A program made the position numbers and the translations under genes. This document shows positions 62,160-64,000 of a DNA stretch of 64,000 bases, in pieces (within the stretch, counting starts at the first letter, position 1; each line of letters opens with the position of its first letter). This DNA comes from Coprinopsis marcescibilis. Taxonomy: Eukaryota > Basidiomycota > Agaricomycetes > Agaricales > Psathyrellaceae. A model generated the notes under the pieces. That model did no database searches, had not been told where the DNA came from, and saw nothing but the letters and a program-made list of their open reading frames with translations. Location of the stretch: the NCBI GenBank assembly GCA_004369085.1, contig ML210155.1, positions 124,001-188,000 on the forward strand, read 5' to 3'.

Positions 62160-63643
62160 ATGCCGTTTATCTCTGTGTCATGTCCCTCCGGGGAGCATGA
62201 ATTTTTTTACTCGATATCGACACCAAAGTCAGCCTCGACAAGTGCTATCGAAAAGGGGATCCCAACCATCCTCTTCATTCACTCAAGTTATGCTGCGCAA
62301 GAGGTTTTTGAACGTACGTGTTATATACCTTTGCGTCAGCCACTTGAGCGTCATACGCGAGCCCGTATACAGCTACCATTTGTTGACCGCGGGCTTTTGA
62401 AAAATAGACCAATTTGCGGACCCCCAGCTGCGACGATTCAACTTGGTAGTGGTGGATAACCTGGGGAATGGTGCTACGCGGGGATTCATTGGCGATCAGC
62501 TGTACACTCCGTATGAAAGTGCTTTGGACTGGAAATGCGTGATGGTGTGTGTTATTCCCTTTGGTCGTCGAGAGGCTAAATCAGGCGACGTACACCAGGA
62601 CGCACTGGACCTCCCTCCGGTACACATCTTTGGACTTTCGCTCGGAGGAACAGTGGGACTGCACCTCGCAATAGGCCACCCTGACCGAGTCCTCTCAGTC
62701 ACGGTCTGCTCGCCAGCAACGCCAGTGGAGGTCAGTCAGTTCTTCCTTGACATCCGACTCGGCAAATATTTTGGTGTTGACAATCCGCCTTCCAACAGAC
62801 TGAAGATGTTATCGCTGGCCGCCAGCAAGTGTTTAATTACTGGATGCAGGTATTTGGCAACATGACAGACGACGACGAGAGCAAGAAGCAGCAGCAGGAG
62901 CTTATCGATGATACGCTCAGCGGGGTTATGGAACTGGCGTACAACAACACCAAGACTAGGCTCACTTACGCGTGAGTCCCTGTCCCGCCATTCAATGGAG
63001 TGAAGCTGGGCACAGCACGCCGATACTGATGCTGGCTCAGGCTCGGTCTCTGTGGGATGGTGAGGGCGATCGACATCTGGTCAGGGTCAAGAGAGAAGTT
63101 ACAGCAATCACTCGACTCGACCGTTCTTTGGTTCGCCAACCGCAGAGCAATTACACCGGAGGCGCTAGCCAGGATCCAGTGCCCTGTGAACATCATTCAT
63201 TGCATGGACGATGTTGGATACCCTGCGGAGAATGCAGAGGACATCGCAAAGGAGATGGCCTCCGTAGGCGTTGCGGTCAAGCTATACCGCGTTCCAGGCC
63301 CGCATTATGCTGTCGCGACGCACCCAGAACCGTGAGTTTCTTGGTCCCTTGTTTTCACCCAAATTCTGACCTTCGGAGGTACAGGATCAACAACATTTTG
63401 AAAAACTTTGTCCTCAGAGCTTCCGGCCTGAAGGGAGATTCCCTCCCGACGCCAGAGCCTGAGATCGACGACGACAAGATGCGGACGCCGTGGACAGAGC
63501 TGCTCGCGAGATTGGGATACGACCCTGAAAATGACGCCGACAGTGATTCAAGCGACGACTTGCCCACATTCGATTCATGGTTCGATATCCCGCCGATAGT
63601 TCCCGAATCTCGCACTTGGAGCAAGACCAAGTCTGCTCAGTAG
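62160..63643 (+). CDS. Alpha/beta hydrolase 2, paralogue of hydrolase 1
   Basis: Start ATG 62160 (MPFISVSCPSGEHEF). Domain order as in hydrolase 1: IPTILFIHSSYAAQEVFE, DNLGNGATRGF, nucleophile GLSLGG with Ser, acid strand IIHCMDDVGYP (Asp) and His in GPHYAVATHP. The triad is complete. Intron sites match the paralogue (after VFE, VM, TPVE, TYA, HPEP), confirming shared origin. The lid differs in length (QQVFNYWMQVFGNMTDDDES). The C-terminal extension ends with a Ser/Asp-rich stretch and SWFDIPPIVPE, as in copy 1 (SWFDISPVVPE). Substrate unknown. Separated from copy 1 by about 4.5 kb holding the membrane-protein gene, so the duplication is not strictly adjacent. Confidence 0.85.
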
Positions 63644-63756
63644 GGGATGGATCAGTTTTCTTCTTCTATTATAAGTGTATAAATATATGTATCGAGCCCA
63701 CGTTTCAGAAATGTTCAGGCAACTTGCTATCCAAATTAATCGGATTTGGCACACGC

Positions 63757-64000
63757 TTAGCCGTTTTTGGCGAGCCGCTTAGCCCTTGCGTAGATCCCCA
63801 CTTCCTTGTCGCGGATAAAGTTGACGAGGACCATTGGCCATGAAGGATGCGAAGGGATGTTGTCGTAGAACTCTGGTGCCAGCGCACGGAGGGCGGGCAG
63901 GCGGGTCCAGGCGACGGAGGGGAAGTCGTGGTGCTCGTTGTGGTAGCCAACATTGTAGGCAAGGACGTTCAGGGGTCCATAGTAACTGTAGGTTTCCTGC
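63757..64000 (-). CDS. Sphingolipid delta-4 desaturase, C-terminal end
   Basis: The minus strand is open from base 64000 to a TAA at 63759-63757. It reads QETYSYYGPLNVLAYNVGYHNEHHDFP and on to APEFYDNIPSHPSW and IRDKEVGIYARAKR. The NEHHDFP segment is the third His box (HxxHH) of the DES1/DEGS desaturase family, which introduces the delta-4 double bond of the sphingoid base of ceramides in the ER. Only about 80 C-terminal residues are in the window, so start, other His boxes and membrane spans lie beyond it. It is convergent with hydrolase 2 (113 bases between stops). Confidence 0.93.
   Translation of the reverse strand, partial: QETYSYYGPLNVLAYNVGYHNEHHDFPSVAWTRLPALRALAPEFYDNIPSHPSWPMVLVNFIRDKEVGIYARAKRLAKNG

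Overview
The window is nuclear DNA from a filamentous fungus, most likely an Agaricomycete (mushroom-forming basidiomycete). Genes are split by many short GT-AG introns of about 50-60 bases, coding density is high but uneven, and the protein set fits: calcineurin A with a Ser/Pro-rich tail, an F-box/leucine-rich-type repertoire, a sphingolipid desaturase and several basidiomycete-type membrane proteins of unknown role. Introns were joined by hand on reading frame, splice signals and similarity between paralogues, so exon edges are reliable to within a few bases where stated and approximate elsewhere.

Layout. 1-3063 (minus): 5' part of a WW-domain, Arg/Ser-rich protein. 3282-4359 (plus): UNC50/Gmh1. 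4583-7087 (plus): calcineurin catalytic subunit. 7088-11204: gene-poor, with one decayed membrane-protein-like stretch. 11205-12076 (minus): small protein with a possible nucleotidyltransferase-like fold. 12851-14897 (plus): mitochondrial Mg2+ channel MRS2. 14898-18873: gene-poor. 18874-20572 (minus): single-pass membrane protein. 22939-26263: two convergent paralogous F-box genes, one frame-broken. 26572-30770: two valine tRNA genes flanking a MOV10/SDE3-type helicase gene (minus). 31209-33647 (minus): mitochondrial DEAD-box helicase of the MSS116 type. 34823-37475: two small uncertain genes. 37666-42477: a divergent pair encoding both subunits of a biotin-dependent acyl-CoA carboxylase. 42755-50191 (plus): two more MOV10/SDE3-type helicases in tandem. 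50590-53563 (plus): a protein that appears to fuse two F-box units. 53960-55378 (plus): coiled-coil protein. 56105-63643 (plus): two paralogous alpha/beta hydrolases flanking a multi-pass membrane protein. 63757-64000 (minus): C-terminal end of a sphingolipid delta-4 desaturase.

The standout is the set of three MOV10/SDE3/Armitage-like RNA helicases with zinc-finger N-termini (26843-30232, 42755-46239, 46691-50191). The family acts in small-RNA silencing and transposon or virus restriction in plants, animals and Neurospora. Here it has multiplied locally, and all three copies look intact. Next most notable are the two-F-box fusion, the divergent carboxylase pair, and the F-box pseudogene whose lesion can be read directly against its intact neighbour.
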